Below, in pieces: positions 9,901 to 17,737 of a stretch of 36,551 nt of DNA. This DNA comes from a virus, in the IMG/VR virus record IMGVR_UViG_3300042691_008354, positions 1 to 36,551 of that record; one strand, 5' to 3'. The position numbers and the translations under genes are program-made. A model generated the notes under the pieces. That model was not told the DNA's origin, did no database searches, and saw only the letters and a list, made by a program, of their open reading frames with translations. The stretch's first letter is position 1. Each line of letters begins with the position of its first letter.

Positions 9901-10520
9901 CTACTTTTAACTTTTTTTAAACCATCAATCTGTCCTCTAGTTAAATTATGTAAACTTAAACTATCCTGATAAGCTTTTAATCTAGGATCATTAGGGTTAT
10001 CTACATATATAGGTGCTCTACCACCTTTTTGATATAACTGCTTAGTCTTAGGAACATATTGTAATTGGTTTTCTCCAAAATGTCCTTCAGGATTATATGT
10101 AATATTATAGTTATTATAAACTTCAGGGTTTAGTTGATAACCATGTAAAACTTCCTCCCATGCTGAAGGGTGTTGTTTAGATTTTAACCAATTACCATCA
10201 TTACCAACACTAAAACCATGATATAGTCCATCATCTTGTAAAGGAAAATATTCAGTATCTTTTACATGTAAAAAAGATTTAGGAGAACCTACAGTTTCCC
10301 ACATTCCTCTTAAATTATATTCAGGGCCTGTTTGTTTTAAATTATCAGGTAGTGTTTCTACAAAATCATTAAAATTATAATCTTCAACATGTTTTACAAA
10401 ATCTTCAAAACTACCACCTGCTTGCATAACAACAGGGTTAAGACCTAAACCTTTTCTAAAAGACATTTCAGAAGGGTAGTTAGCTCTTTTTTTCTTTTTA
10501 GTATATCTTTTAGCTTTCAT
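3936..10520 (-). CDS. Giant mosaic cargo/structural protein (2194 aa)
   Basis: This is the largest gene in the window. Its ATG shares one base with the stop of the preceding muzzle gene (TAATG), so the two are translationally coupled. The N-terminus is basic (KAKRYTKKKKRANYPSEMS). The protein is a string of dissimilar segments separated by short motifs with GG after a charged or aromatic residue (near residues 166, 370, 957, 967, 1132, 1141, 1336, 1565, 1588, 1658, 1673, 1733, 1740 and 1840). Recognisable pieces are: a hydrophobic Gly/Ala segment near 440-500; a 'GPTHEQGG...EVEGNETIYTPENYV' module near 1160-1200 that I have seen in Bacteroidota phage proteins; a 'GPDGTKKYFGDPKLGER' module near 1600-1625; a Gln/Met-rich part at about 1745-1830; and an Ala-rich helical C-terminal region ending in a small beta segment. 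Position and size match crAss-like cargo protein. No enzymatic motif was identified. Confidence 0.75.
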   Translation of the reverse strand: MKAKRYTKKKKRANYPSEMSFRKGLGLNPVVMQAGGSFEDFVKHVEDYNFNDFVETLPDNLKQTGPEYNLRGMWETVGSPKSFLHVKDTEYFPLQDDGLYHGFSVGNDGNWLKSKQHPSAWEEVLHGYQLNPEVYNNYNITYNPEGHFGENQLQYVPKTKQLYQKGGRAPIYVDNPNDPRLKAYQDSLSLHNLTRGQIDGLKKVKSSLEWNKVYIPTFWETERLLERLNYPKPYKTYQRHLISPNTIAQEAREYKKPVQPIKYQRKPTTITIPKKEEPIISSTPSSTIIPRSNQPLQPDAAYINPIGGNQYEIWYRNNNLQPTRQILNREQFNSFQGQDSIQIPGGKKVPLIVGTELGGLNFGDKVWKENGGNLPPLPPVKPVVQFGAVPNYAASPIKQTGPRAMSYGERKDYEFKKAKREGREILDKKEEDRLKGMGLMTGLVAGPSLVAAAPAAASSALSTLNLPAVVGNTTLPWLTANNVLGAVGAAASGSQIINPQSATNTSVRTAIENPTLRNIDDAVGNVGLTALGFVGLPYKAGALSLVDDVVRGGNYVAQNSLRGLRGALKSNKYVPAKPSLNLEELRRVFHNSERFLQPHEAAFLHKNGLGRASEYRTSNNLTQDQLNNWWRIRDSNRDQLLRYPSDIQTISGDIPTVNYFQQLQPSIFTQNRQGSYLSKSKKPVNKSGLTKDEVVQKASAKDKDAVSKMSETEFENTVLKPNGEVVSYQPNKKAEGVISASNKEYADEFNRYLDDLNDNIINGPEGLNKSGIEYRITGIDENGIVTIYTPKQTLADGTVVEAGEQVARMPIRKAGFWRGEIEDIASHDYINSIPGLSAFDTSRGVFPTMSKLKGTPGTHLYESLNKYLKKYDLGRISDGASGQSRTVTNPLTGKTQTGSYEVWEGNIKKDKAVGFYSDPRQVTGIFRTLLPYIGTGYLGYEGLKRIEPTQQNNNTYKYGGNMKYKKQMGGAINTNLNTSGLNADKVRMGNRPKTPSVFEDVMAGFYGVGEGLLDTVTFGLTDELTDLGFKGLQSAAGTTGKQAAKQKGIAGWGNLVGAAGGAVINPASMTSAFEEGLEGIGAGVKGINPDSEAAQIAGESINALGSLTGTMTGNSKKGINNLTGLLGGAKLARNGGKFYFQQGGMMNNNLGLTEIKGPTHEQGGVTLPNNSNAPAVEVEGNETIYTPENYVMSDTIKATKPALKALGLPEKYAGKTYAQISKLIKTTLSGGLRPNDPLTKKVFEQKMKKLVQAHQLDKKAKEEQDIIANSELEKQMGYNLYPDAESITFPGQGPTQVVPTNNNEPIMVTGADGSQQLLTNQPIETQAPFMEQKLGGGGNMIKRADGSYSRRGLWDNIRANRGSGKKPTKEMLKQEAKIKKSYQNGSYLPAPNSSFQFSNTVNFTRPNLLNTNSVRTMSYPERQNYLKEQERKEGRLILDKRQNPLSLFNPSDESNFENIVEIADPTGLTSWDDVYNSVKDNGLFSADTGLEVFGALPILGKVGKIGKSLLRSTPNISSRLSRNQKLLGIALSSTPVLGKTTDAVQAIQQSNTSPSFPYDKPKKEFGGYMIEQYNPLAEYEIPEVDYKNGGYTVRRSNDRKGKTHVVTGPDGTKKYFGDPKLGERSKSKYGKDAFYAKHKKNLAKNPYFRAYARATWEDGGYFNLTNDVVEMYKNGGSIHIDPSKKGTFKAQASKMGLSVQQAASKILNSKEGTYSPAMRKKANFAKNFAKEYGGYMYQMGGEMMMPQQQQQMPGGGQEQLMQMVAQALSNGTPPEQIIQGLVQQGIDEQQAVQIVEMVMQQLGGQQQQMPMQQQGMPEGMPQDMSGMQAAPPNLPMVMRKGGKLYYQRSGYLPSKTPNTSDDLFSGVNNVIRGLNSTNNKVNPVSINYENPLETKAVNPSFPETIDFSRSIFNSSSVPQGPSVRLGVQAVNPIEYNSDPTGFTSVNNLYTNDNFNLKSSENPNSQSFKLEDYSSPMGNYLGGLGASMVGPVANMVAAAASPDATYNYAPKFQRFNYTPVALRRAAANQALATMKDSIRTGSPTQAAYLSNMASGTASLNTALGSALAETRYGIDNQNITLANQEAQNAANIAAQNNLLKDQSIANRWNLGLKGAEGIGKNFQTFLKDMGARESQDMMINNLRTKDFGALSYDLVNGKIVPRITPSGSALYDGEIEVNGKKYIKLPSGQYAEIQR

Positions 10521-13500
10521 TAAAAATAGCTTAAAGTAATATTAGTAGTAAAATCATTAAGTCTAAATATCCTATTATTACTATTACTATAGTAGATAGT
10601 TATTTTAGCATAAACATCTCTTAAAAAAGGTTTAATAGGTAAAGTAGATTTATTATCTCTTATATGATTAATTCTCCAACCTCTTTCTCTTCTAACAACA
10701 TTTTGCTGTGGTGTTAATACTAGTAAAGAAGATTGAGTACTTTGATAATCATTTTCTATTACAATACCTGTTATAGTTTCTAAAGGAACATCTATACCAT
10801 TTGCATCAAATATTTCAGACCAAAAGTTTAAAGTATCTATACGAAAGGCTTTAGCTTTAGTTTCTTCAGGGAAGTTAATAATAAAAGATATTACACTATT
10901 TACAGGAGATTTATCATAAAACACTCCATAGTTTCCTTCATTATGCAGATATACAGAATTATTAAATGTAAATGGATTTACAGATAACAATCTTTCATCT
11001 GTAGGTAAGTACATTGTAGGAGTAAAAGAATAGAAAGATTCAAATGCTTGAAGCACTTCATTATAAGCTAAAGTAAATTTATAACTTACTTTTTTATCTC
11101 TTATTAATAAAGCTATACTTCCTTCTATAACATTAAGAGTTAATTGAGTTTGACTAATAGAATCTACTTGATATTGATTATTACCAATAGTCAAAATATC
11201 TCCAGGATCTAAAATATTTAAATTACTTGGAGTATAGTTATTTAAAACCCATTTTGATGTTCCAGGTATTTGAGATATTGAAGAATAGTTAATATCAAAA
11301 GTATTTAAAAATGTATAATACACTTTATTATACTTAGAATCATAAGCTCCATGAATACCTGTATTTAATAAAATGTTATCAGATACTAGTATAGCACCTT
11401 GTAATTTTTTTCTATAATAAGCTGACAACCCTTTAACATCAGTTATATTCTGTATACCTTCACCTATTTTAAATAGTTTTTTAGTTCTAGCATCAATAAA
11501 ATAAGCAAAAGCAGGGCCTGTAATTACACTATGTTGATGAAATGTTCCAAAAACTTTAGAATAATAATCATATCTAGCTAGAGTATTACCTGTACCAATT
11601 TGATATACAGCATTAGAAGCAGCATCATTTACAGCAGATATTTCTTCAGAACTTACTGTAGCACTAGCTCTAGTTTGAAAAGCTATTATAGATTCTTTTA
11701 AAGTTATGATTTTATTAATAGGACCATAATTTCCTTCTAAAGCTATATAACTATTAGTTAAATATTTTCTCCAATTATCTTGGATTTCTCTATCAAATTT
11801 TCTTTCAGAAGCTAATACCCAATTAAATAACTCTTGGTCAGTATTAAAATTAAAAGGTTTTGGAAAATATACTTTTAAATTGTTTTCTTGAGAATAAGCT
11901 GTATTATAGCTGTATTCATCAGATAAAAACTTAGGAAAACCTGTACCAGAATTAATAGGGTTTTTTTGAGAAACAAAAGTACCTGTATTATTAGTAAATA
12001 CTTGATTTTTATTCCAATAGTTTTTATCTCTATATTCTGTATTAATACTAGATTCTGTAGGAAAGCATAAAGCTAAAGCTGACATACTTTTTGATACAGG
12101 GTTATATATTTGCCCTAAACCTGAAGCAGTAGCATTAGGTTCTTGATAATCTTCTTTCCAATGGAAAAAACTCATTGTAGTGCTATAATAGTTTACATAC
12201 ACATCACCACCAAAAACTTCAATGCTTTGAGAAGTATTATTTATTAAAGCTTTTGGAATATAATCTGATGCTGATATGTAATTATTATTATATCTAGCAG
12301 ATCTCCAAGGCCCACCATATTGTCCAAAATTAAATCTAGTTAAAGATACTATAGTAAAAGCAGATGTTTTAGGAATAGAAGGAGCAACAGGACTTAAATC
12401 ACAAAATAAAGATTTAGTAGCAAAACCTGATAATTCCCAATCTATGTTAGCTACTCCAGTTTCAGTTTGAGGTAATGTATAAATAGCTATATGATGATAA
12501 TCTTTTCCTGCCATTTTAACTGGAGAAAAAGAAGAAGGTACTACACTTTCTATATCAACTATAGTCTGATTAACAATAGGAGTAGTTCTAATAACATAAG
12601 GTAAAGTAGGTTTAGGGTGAGTTAATTTAACAAAAAATGCAGAAGCAGGTCTAGTGCTATTATCAATAGTGCTACTCCAATAAGCTACACCTTGGTTAAA
12701 AAATTCTCTACCACCTATAGTAGGATTACCAAAATAAGTTTCATAAAATGATGTAGGAGGAACAGTAATATCACCAAAAGAATACCCTTCTAAAAATCTA
12801 ACATTAACAGCATCATTAAGCTCATAGCTATTAAAGTCTAGCTCAGGAAATTTAATAACACTTAAACCATTATTGACTTTTTTAACAAAGTCTGCTGGTG
12901 AAGATATATTACCATGATGTGCAGGTGCTGAAGGTATACCTCCTGTAACAGCAGCTTCTCCAACACTTAAATCATTGTTAATATACATTAAAGGTATTTC
13001 AGGATCTGGTGCACTATCTGTAGTATCATAGTTAGAAAAAGAAATTAAGTGATAACAATCTGTAAGACCAGCACCAGATAATTGTATTTTACTATCTAAT
13101 AATCCAAATAAAATACCTGTACCAAATCTAGTTTTATCTTGTTTTTCTCTTTTTACTCTAACTATTCTTAAACCAGAAATATTAGCAGGAAGATTTTTAA
13201 AAGTAAATTCAATACCTAAAGCTTTAACATATACTCTAGTATCTCCAGAACTTTCATCATATCTAATTAATCTAGCATCAGAAGTAAGGTCAGTAGGGTC
13301 TAATAGCCCATCTAAATTTTCAGGTATTCTAATATCAGCAATCCAATTAACAAAAGATTCTTCTCCTTTATCATTATAAAATACTACTCCATGTCTATAT
13401 ACTTCACCTCTAGCATAGCTGTTGAATAATGAAGCTCTAATAGGGTCTTTTAATGATTGCCAATTATTAGAAAAATAATTCATGTCATTAAAAGGAGGAG

Positions 13501-15262
13501 TACCAAAATTAAAATTAGATGTAGGTTTAAATCCTACACTAACAAAAGGAGCATTTTGTCTAAAGTAATCTTTAATATTTCCAGCAGTTACAGAATCAAA
13601 AGAAAAGCTAAATTTTTCATCCCCTCTTATTTCTTGAATAACAAATTTATAAGATACATTAGGCCCTTCTCCTCCTAAAGTAACACCATCTGTTTGATAT
13701 TTATATTGATAATTGTTTTCCCAATCTATATAAAGATTTGTAGGTAATAAACCAAATACTTGACCAGATTCATCATTATAAGGATTAACTGCATCAGCAT
13801 TATCATCTAAAGAATATAAATCAACTAAATCTCCAGGAATAGTAGCATCATAAGATTGTGCAGATCCATCTTTAGAAAATAATACAGCAATTTGACTATT
13901 ATTAAATCTATATGCTCTAGCATCATAATTTACTTCAAAAGTTCTAGTAGTAACATTAGCTGGATATAGTTTATTTTTCTTTTGTGTAAAAGTTTTTACA
14001 GTATCAAAGAATATTAATGGATTAATAAACTCTTCTACACTAATAGCAATTTTATCTTCTCCACCACTAATAACAAATTGCATAGAGTTTCCATCTATGG
14101 AAACATCATACACTACATTTATAATAGGAACATCAATAACACTATATTCAATTAAAACTATTCTAACAAAATCATAGTTTAAATCAATGTTATTGACATT
14201 TATTTTTAAAGATTTCCCTGAAGGAGTTTCTACTTCAGCACCATCATAAAGGTAATAAGGCCCTGATAAAGCAGAATCTGTAATAGGTACTAATTTGCTA
14301 CAAGGACTAAAATTAGAAAAAGCTCCATCTTTAGTATAAAGTTGATAAGCTACTTGATATTTTCCAGAGTTTAAAAGACCTCCAGTTAATACTTCTTCAA
14401 TAATAGGAGTACTTAATTCTACAGAAGGTTTCCAATCTAGTAGCTCTACAGGAATAGCTGGACATTGAGGGTTATAAATGTTAATAACTCTAGGTAAATT
14501 ATAGTTATCTGTCCAGTAAAAATTACCTCTTAAAGAAGATTCTTTTCTTCCTATAGTTTCTCTTTCTATTTCATGAAACAAAGAAAAGTTTAAAATGTTG
14601 TTATATTTTAAATGAATAGCAGGATTTAAACTTCCTGCATTTAAATTAGTTACAACATTAGTAGCATCATCATAATTAATTACCCACACCTGTCCTGATG
14701 TATTTACAGGTCTAGGCCCATCATTAGCTAATGGAGTAGTTAATAATACTATCTCTTCTTCTAAAGTTCCCCAACCTATAATAGATAAATTTGATTGAGT
14801 ATTAAGTATAGTAGAAACAGTTAAAGCTGTTCCTATAGTAACTACAGGATTAGCATTAACAGAATAACTCTGAATAATAATGGCTTTAGAATTAAAATAA
14901 ATTCCATACAAGCCATTATTAATCTGAGCAGCTATTGTAATATTAGTTAATAGCTGATTGTAAATATCTTCAGGAGTAGATTGTGGAGATAAACTAACAG
15001 TAACTAAAACTCCATTAATATTAATTTGATTAGTTATAATAGATACAGGAGGAGTTAAGTTTAAACTATACAAAGGCAAAACATTAGGTATTCTAAACTG
15101 AAACTTATTTCCTTTGTGATTAGATATAATTCCTGTAGATTCTCCAGTATCAGTAATAATATCAATATTTAAAGCAGAGAATAACTCAGTATTGCTATAT
15201 TTAGTTACAGCTAAATCCTGGTTTATTCCTTTAATAAAAGAGTTTGTTACTTTAGTGTTCAT
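10520..15262 (-). CDS. Tail muzzle / stabilisation protein (1580 aa)
   Basis: The N-terminus (FIKGINQDL, then 'SALNIDIITDTGESTGIIS' and 'HKGNKF') is the characteristic opening of the large tail 'stabilisation' or muzzle protein of crAss-like phages. The body is beta-rich, Asn/Ser/Tyr-rich and almost free of low-complexity sequence, as expected for a large folded tail component that closes the distal end of a short tail. There is no signal peptide or membrane span. It lies 1 nt after the 311-aa ring-like gene and overlaps the next gene by one base, so it sits in a tightly packed tail operon. In related phages this protein is often a target for host-range variation; I cannot tell this from one sequence. 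The family call rests on the N-terminal motif, size and gene order. Confidence 0.8.
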   Translation of the reverse strand: MNTKVTNSFIKGINQDLAVTKYSNTELFSALNIDIITDTGESTGIISNHKGNKFQFRIPNVLPLYSLNLTPPVSIITNQININGVLVTVSLSPQSTPEDIYNQLLTNITIAAQINNGLYGIYFNSKAIIIQSYSVNANPVVTIGTALTVSTILNTQSNLSIIGWGTLEEEIVLLTTPLANDGPRPVNTSGQVWVINYDDATNVVTNLNAGSLNPAIHLKYNNILNFSLFHEIERETIGRKESSLRGNFYWTDNYNLPRVINIYNPQCPAIPVELLDWKPSVELSTPIIEEVLTGGLLNSGKYQVAYQLYTKDGAFSNFSPCSKLVPITDSALSGPYYLYDGAEVETPSGKSLKINVNNIDLNYDFVRIVLIEYSVIDVPIINVVYDVSIDGNSMQFVISGGEDKIAISVEEFINPLIFFDTVKTFTQKKNKLYPANVTTRTFEVNYDARAYRFNNSQIAVLFSKDGSAQSYDATIPGDLVDLYSLDDNADAVNPYNDESGQVFGLLPTNLYIDWENNYQYKYQTDGVTLGGEGPNVSYKFVIQEIRGDEKFSFSFDSVTAGNIKDYFRQNAPFVSVGFKPTSNFNFGTPPFNDMNYFSNNWQSLKDPIRASLFNSYARGEVYRHGVVFYNDKGEESFVNWIADIRIPENLDGLLDPTDLTSDARLIRYDESSGDTRVYVKALGIEFTFKNLPANISGLRIVRVKREKQDKTRFGTGILFGLLDSKIQLSGAGLTDCYHLISFSNYDTTDSAPDPEIPLMYINNDLSVGEAAVTGGIPSAPAHHGNISSPADFVKKVNNGLSVIKFPELDFNSYELNDAVNVRFLEGYSFGDITVPPTSFYETYFGNPTIGGREFFNQGVAYWSSTIDNSTRPASAFFVKLTHPKPTLPYVIRTTPIVNQTIVDIESVVPSSFSPVKMAGKDYHHIAIYTLPQTETGVANIDWELSGFATKSLFCDLSPVAPSIPKTSAFTIVSLTRFNFGQYGGPWRSARYNNNYISASDYIPKALINNTSQSIEVFGGDVYVNYYSTTMSFFHWKEDYQEPNATASGLGQIYNPVSKSMSALALCFPTESSINTEYRDKNYWNKNQVFTNNTGTFVSQKNPINSGTGFPKFLSDEYSYNTAYSQENNLKVYFPKPFNFNTDQELFNWVLASERKFDREIQDNWRKYLTNSYIALEGNYGPINKIITLKESIIAFQTRASATVSSEEISAVNDAASNAVYQIGTGNTLARYDYYSKVFGTFHQHSVITGPAFAYFIDARTKKLFKIGEGIQNITDVKGLSAYYRKKLQGAILVSDNILLNTGIHGAYDSKYNKVYYTFLNTFDINYSSISQIPGTSKWVLNNYTPSNLNILDPGDILTIGNNQYQVDSISQTQLTLNVIEGSIALLIRDKKVSYKFTLAYNEVLQAFESFYSFTPTMYLPTDERLLSVNPFTFNNSVYLHNEGNYGVFYDKSPVNSVISFIINFPEETKAKAFRIDTLNFWSEIFDANGIDVPLETITGIVIENDYQSTQSSLLVLTPQQNVVRRERGWRINHIRDNKSTLPIKPFLRDVYAKITIYYSNSNNRIFRLNDFTTNITLSYF

Positions 15263-15263
15263 A

Positions 15264-16199
15264 TTAATAAGCTAATCTACTACTAAATCCACCTAATGTA
15301 CTAATTCTAGGATGATTATACCTTTCTTCTGGATGCTGTAAATTACCAAAGAATCTTTTATGCTCAAAAAATTTAGGTATAGTTCTAAGTCTTTGGTTTT
15401 TATAAGATTCCCATTCATCTAGATTTTTAGGCATTTTGCCTTCATTTTTAGCTTTTTGATAATACAAAGCCAAATACCCTTTAAATTCTTCATATTTAGC
15501 AGGAGTGTATTTATCTTGCAAGTACAATTGAAAAGCTATTTTATTACCTATATACCATGTAACATAGTTAATTACTGACTGGTTATCAGGAATCATAGGT
15601 AGTCCATTTTCATCTGTAGGAACAGCTTTATAAGCCATTGCTATTTTACCGTCTTTAAAAGAAGTAAAAATGTAATTGTTATTTACAGTATAGGTTAGAT
15701 CTGAATTAGTTCTAAAATCTATATCTGTACCATGATAAGATTTATAAAAAGTATTAGTGTCCCACCTCATAGGCATAAACACATAACACTTTTCTTCTTT
15801 ATTACATTTACTCTGAGAAGTAGTTAATGTGCTACATAGAGCACTACCATCACCTGTAGTACAAGTTTCATTAGTGTTATAATCCACATAAACTACTCCT
15901 GAAACAACAGCTTTATTAACACCATAAGTAGATTCTACTGCACAAGAAGTTTGAGTAATAGAAAATAAATCACAGGGTAACTTACCTCTACCATCTTCAA
16001 TATGGATAAAATCATGGTGGCCTAAATCTTTATTACCATCAGTAACTTTATCAACATAAAAACAAGGAACTTTAAGTTCTCTCAAAGCTTCTCCTAACCA
16101 TTCTAATATATCATAATATTGAATAGTGTAGTCCCAAGCAAAATCTCTGTACATTTTATCAATGACAGAAGAAGATGATATTAATAAACCATTGTACAT
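15264..16199 (-). CDS. Ring/tail-hub-type structural protein (311 aa)
   Basis: The N-terminal half contains 'WDYTIQYYDILEWLGEALREL' followed by a beta-rich part with a short Cys-rich loop (CAVES...NETCTTGDGSALCSTL...CNKEEKCYVF, residues about 100-140). The C-terminal part is helical (YLQDKYTPAKYEEFKGYLALYY). Proteins of this type lie directly upstream of the muzzle gene in crAss-like phages and form rings of the short tail. The six or so closely spaced Cys residues could form a metal site or disulfides. It ends 1 nt before the muzzle start. The role is inferred from gene order and overall similarity; which ring it is cannot be decided. Confidence 0.65.
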   Translation of the reverse strand: MYNGLLISSSSVIDKMYRDFAWDYTIQYYDILEWLGEALRELKVPCFYVDKVTDGNKDLGHHDFIHIEDGRGKLPCDLFSITQTSCAVESTYGVNKAVVSGVVYVDYNTNETCTTGDGSALCSTLTTSQSKCNKEEKCYVFMPMRWDTNTFYKSYHGTDIDFRTNSDLTYTVNNNYIFTSFKDGKIAMAYKAVPTDENGLPMIPDNQSVINYVTWYIGNKIAFQLYLQDKYTPAKYEEFKGYLALYYQKAKNEGKMPKNLDEWESYKNQRLRTIPKFFEHKRFFGNLQHPEERYNHPRISTLGGFSSRLAY

Positions 16200-16478
16200 T
16201 TAAACGTATTTTTTAGCTAGTTCTACTAATTTCTTTAGATTATCATCTTTTTCAGAAGAAACCATTTCAGAGGGCATGTCTTCAGAAGCTTTAGCATAGC
16301 TTTCTATTTTTTTACCATCATACATGTAATCAGAGTCTTTATTAAGTTCTCTAACTTCTCTAAATTCTACAAATCCTCCATTAATTAGTTCATATAAACA
16401 AATGTGAGTAATTGTAGAACCTGTTTTTTCTGTTTTTTCAATTTTGCTTTTATAAAAGCATTCACTAATATGTGACAT
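16200..16478 (-). CDS. Small protein of unknown function in the tail operon (92 aa)
   Basis: I do not recognise this protein. It starts MSHISECFYK and has a short beta-like N-terminal part (TITHICLYELINGGFVEFREV) and a Ser/Glu/Lys-rich C-terminal part ending in an amphipathic helix (NLKKLVELAKKYV). It is directly adjacent to the 311-aa ring-like gene, with no spacer. That position suggests a tail or connector accessory protein. Confidence 0.6.
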   Translation of the reverse strand: MSHISECFYKSKIEKTEKTGSTITHICLYELINGGFVEFREVRELNKDSDYMYDGKKIESYAKASEDMPSEMVSSEKDDNLKKLVELAKKYV

Positions 16479-16489
16479 AGTTTTAAAGT

Positions 16490-17017
16490 TTAATAGTTAA
16501 TTTCAAAATAATCAACATCTATGTTATTTTTAAGAATATATGAGAGTTCTCTATCTATTTTTCTTACAGGTTTAAACTTGTAAATAGTTTTATTATTCAA
16601 AAGATTTTTACGTTTATCCCAAACAAATTTATATTGATACCCTTTAGTATGTTTATTAATATGGTATACTTTTAATTTCTTCTCTTTTGCTTCAGGATCT
16701 GATTCCCATAGTTTTTTAGTGTTTTGCCAATCTATTCTGATATGACTTTTTCTAATGTCTAAATCTCCGTTAGGTTTAAATTTAATCTTTGGTTTATATT
16801 TTTTGATGTAAATATTTCCTATTAGAGGGAAAGATACTATATACGCAGAATAAAGAAGTTTGTTTACTATTTTATTAATAATACCTTCTTCAGCAAATAA
16901 GAATTTTAAAAATATATCATAACTTACTGGGTTGTCAGTAGTTGATTTATAAAAATTATACAAATGTCTAGTTGTATAATCTTTTCTAATTAATGCTTTA
17001 CCTCTTTTAGTTATCAT
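16490..17017 (-). CDS. Conserved crAss-type small basic protein, possibly HU/IHF-like (175 aa)
   Basis: This is a Lys-rich basic protein (MITKRGKALIRKDYTTRHLYNFYK-). Residues about 45-80 (helix 'EEGIINKIVNKLLYSAYIV' followed by 'SFPLIGNIYIKKYKP') resemble the second helix and first beta hairpin of HU/IHF proteins, where a helix precedes 'V-x-hydrophobic-x-G-F-G-x-F'. The C-terminal half has many aromatic and basic residues (YQYKFVWDKRKN, TIYKFKPVRKIDREL). IHF-like proteins have been reported inside the structural block of crAss-like phages. I infer a DNA-binding or DNA-condensing virion role but cannot exclude a purely structural one. It is coupled to the 236-aa gene with a 6-nt spacer. Confidence 0.5.
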   Translation of the reverse strand: MITKRGKALIRKDYTTRHLYNFYKSTTDNPVSYDIFLKFLFAEEGIINKIVNKLLYSAYIVSFPLIGNIYIKKYKPKIKFKPNGDLDIRKSHIRIDWQNTKKLWESDPEAKEKKLKVYHINKHTKGYQYKFVWDKRKNLLNNKTIYKFKPVRKIDRELSYILKNNIDVDYFEINY

Positions 17018-17023
17018 AGTTTA

Positions 17024-17734
17024 TTATTTACCTCCTGGAGGGATAGGGTCAATTCTATTATCTTGATTATCATTGTTGTTATCCAGAGGATTAGTAGCTT
17101 TAAATTGTAGGTCAGTTGATAAAATATCATTTTTACAATAATCCCACAATCTTTCTTCTAAAGGAAATGGAGAGTCTGGTGTCCAACAAGGTTTATTATC
17201 ACAGGTTTTAAAATTAAAAGCATCTCTAGGATCTCTCATTACTCCTCTTATAGAAATGTTTTCTATTAGAGGATATTTTATTTTGTCTTTAGAAATAAGA
17301 TATATATATCCATTTAATAAGAATACACCTACACTTTGAGTATTATACCTACCATTGCCAAAAAATTCAGCTCTTCTGTATGGAATTATATTAAAAGGAA
17401 TACCTACAACACCTACAGGAGATACTTTATCTATTAATTCACCATCTGTTAATGATATAAAAGAAGGTATTTGTTTTTCAGTTCTTAAAATAAAACAGTC
17501 TGTTTTTATATCACAACACTCTGATTGGTCTACATGTATAACTTTAACACATTCTAAAGTTTGATAATAAATATTAGGTATAGTTTTATTAAACTTATTG
17601 TAGCTATTTTCAAACCACTTAACTCTTTTATTTATAATAAATTCATCAATAAGCCTGTAATCTAACTTACTATCATCAGAATACTGATTTATTATCTCTA
17701 GGATTTCAAACCTAAGTTTATTTAAACTTTTCAT
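17024..17734 (-). CDS. Ring-type connector/tail protein (236 aa)
   Basis: It begins with a helical segment, MKSLNKLRFEILEIINQYS, then 'DYRLIDEFIINKR', an opening I associate with ring proteins of crAss-like phages. The middle is beta-rich (SFISLTDGEL, VSPVGVVGIPFNIIPYRRAEFFG), and the C-terminus is a flexible Asn/Asp/Pro tail ending in PPGGK. It lies 3 nt after the metallophosphoesterase gene and 6 nt before the HU-like gene. The likely role is one layer of the head-tail connector stack; the exact ring number is not determinable. Confidence 0.65.
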   Translation of the reverse strand: MKSLNKLRFEILEIINQYSDDSKLDYRLIDEFIINKRVKWFENSYNKFNKTIPNIYYQTLECVKVIHVDQSECCDIKTDCFILRTEKQIPSFISLTDGELIDKVSPVGVVGIPFNIIPYRRAEFFGNGRYNTQSVGVFLLNGYIYLISKDKIKYPLIENISIRGVMRDPRDAFNFKTCDNKPCWTPDSPFPLEERLWDYCKNDILSTDLQFKATNPLDNNNDNQDNRIDPIPPGGK

Positions 17735-17737
17735 ATC

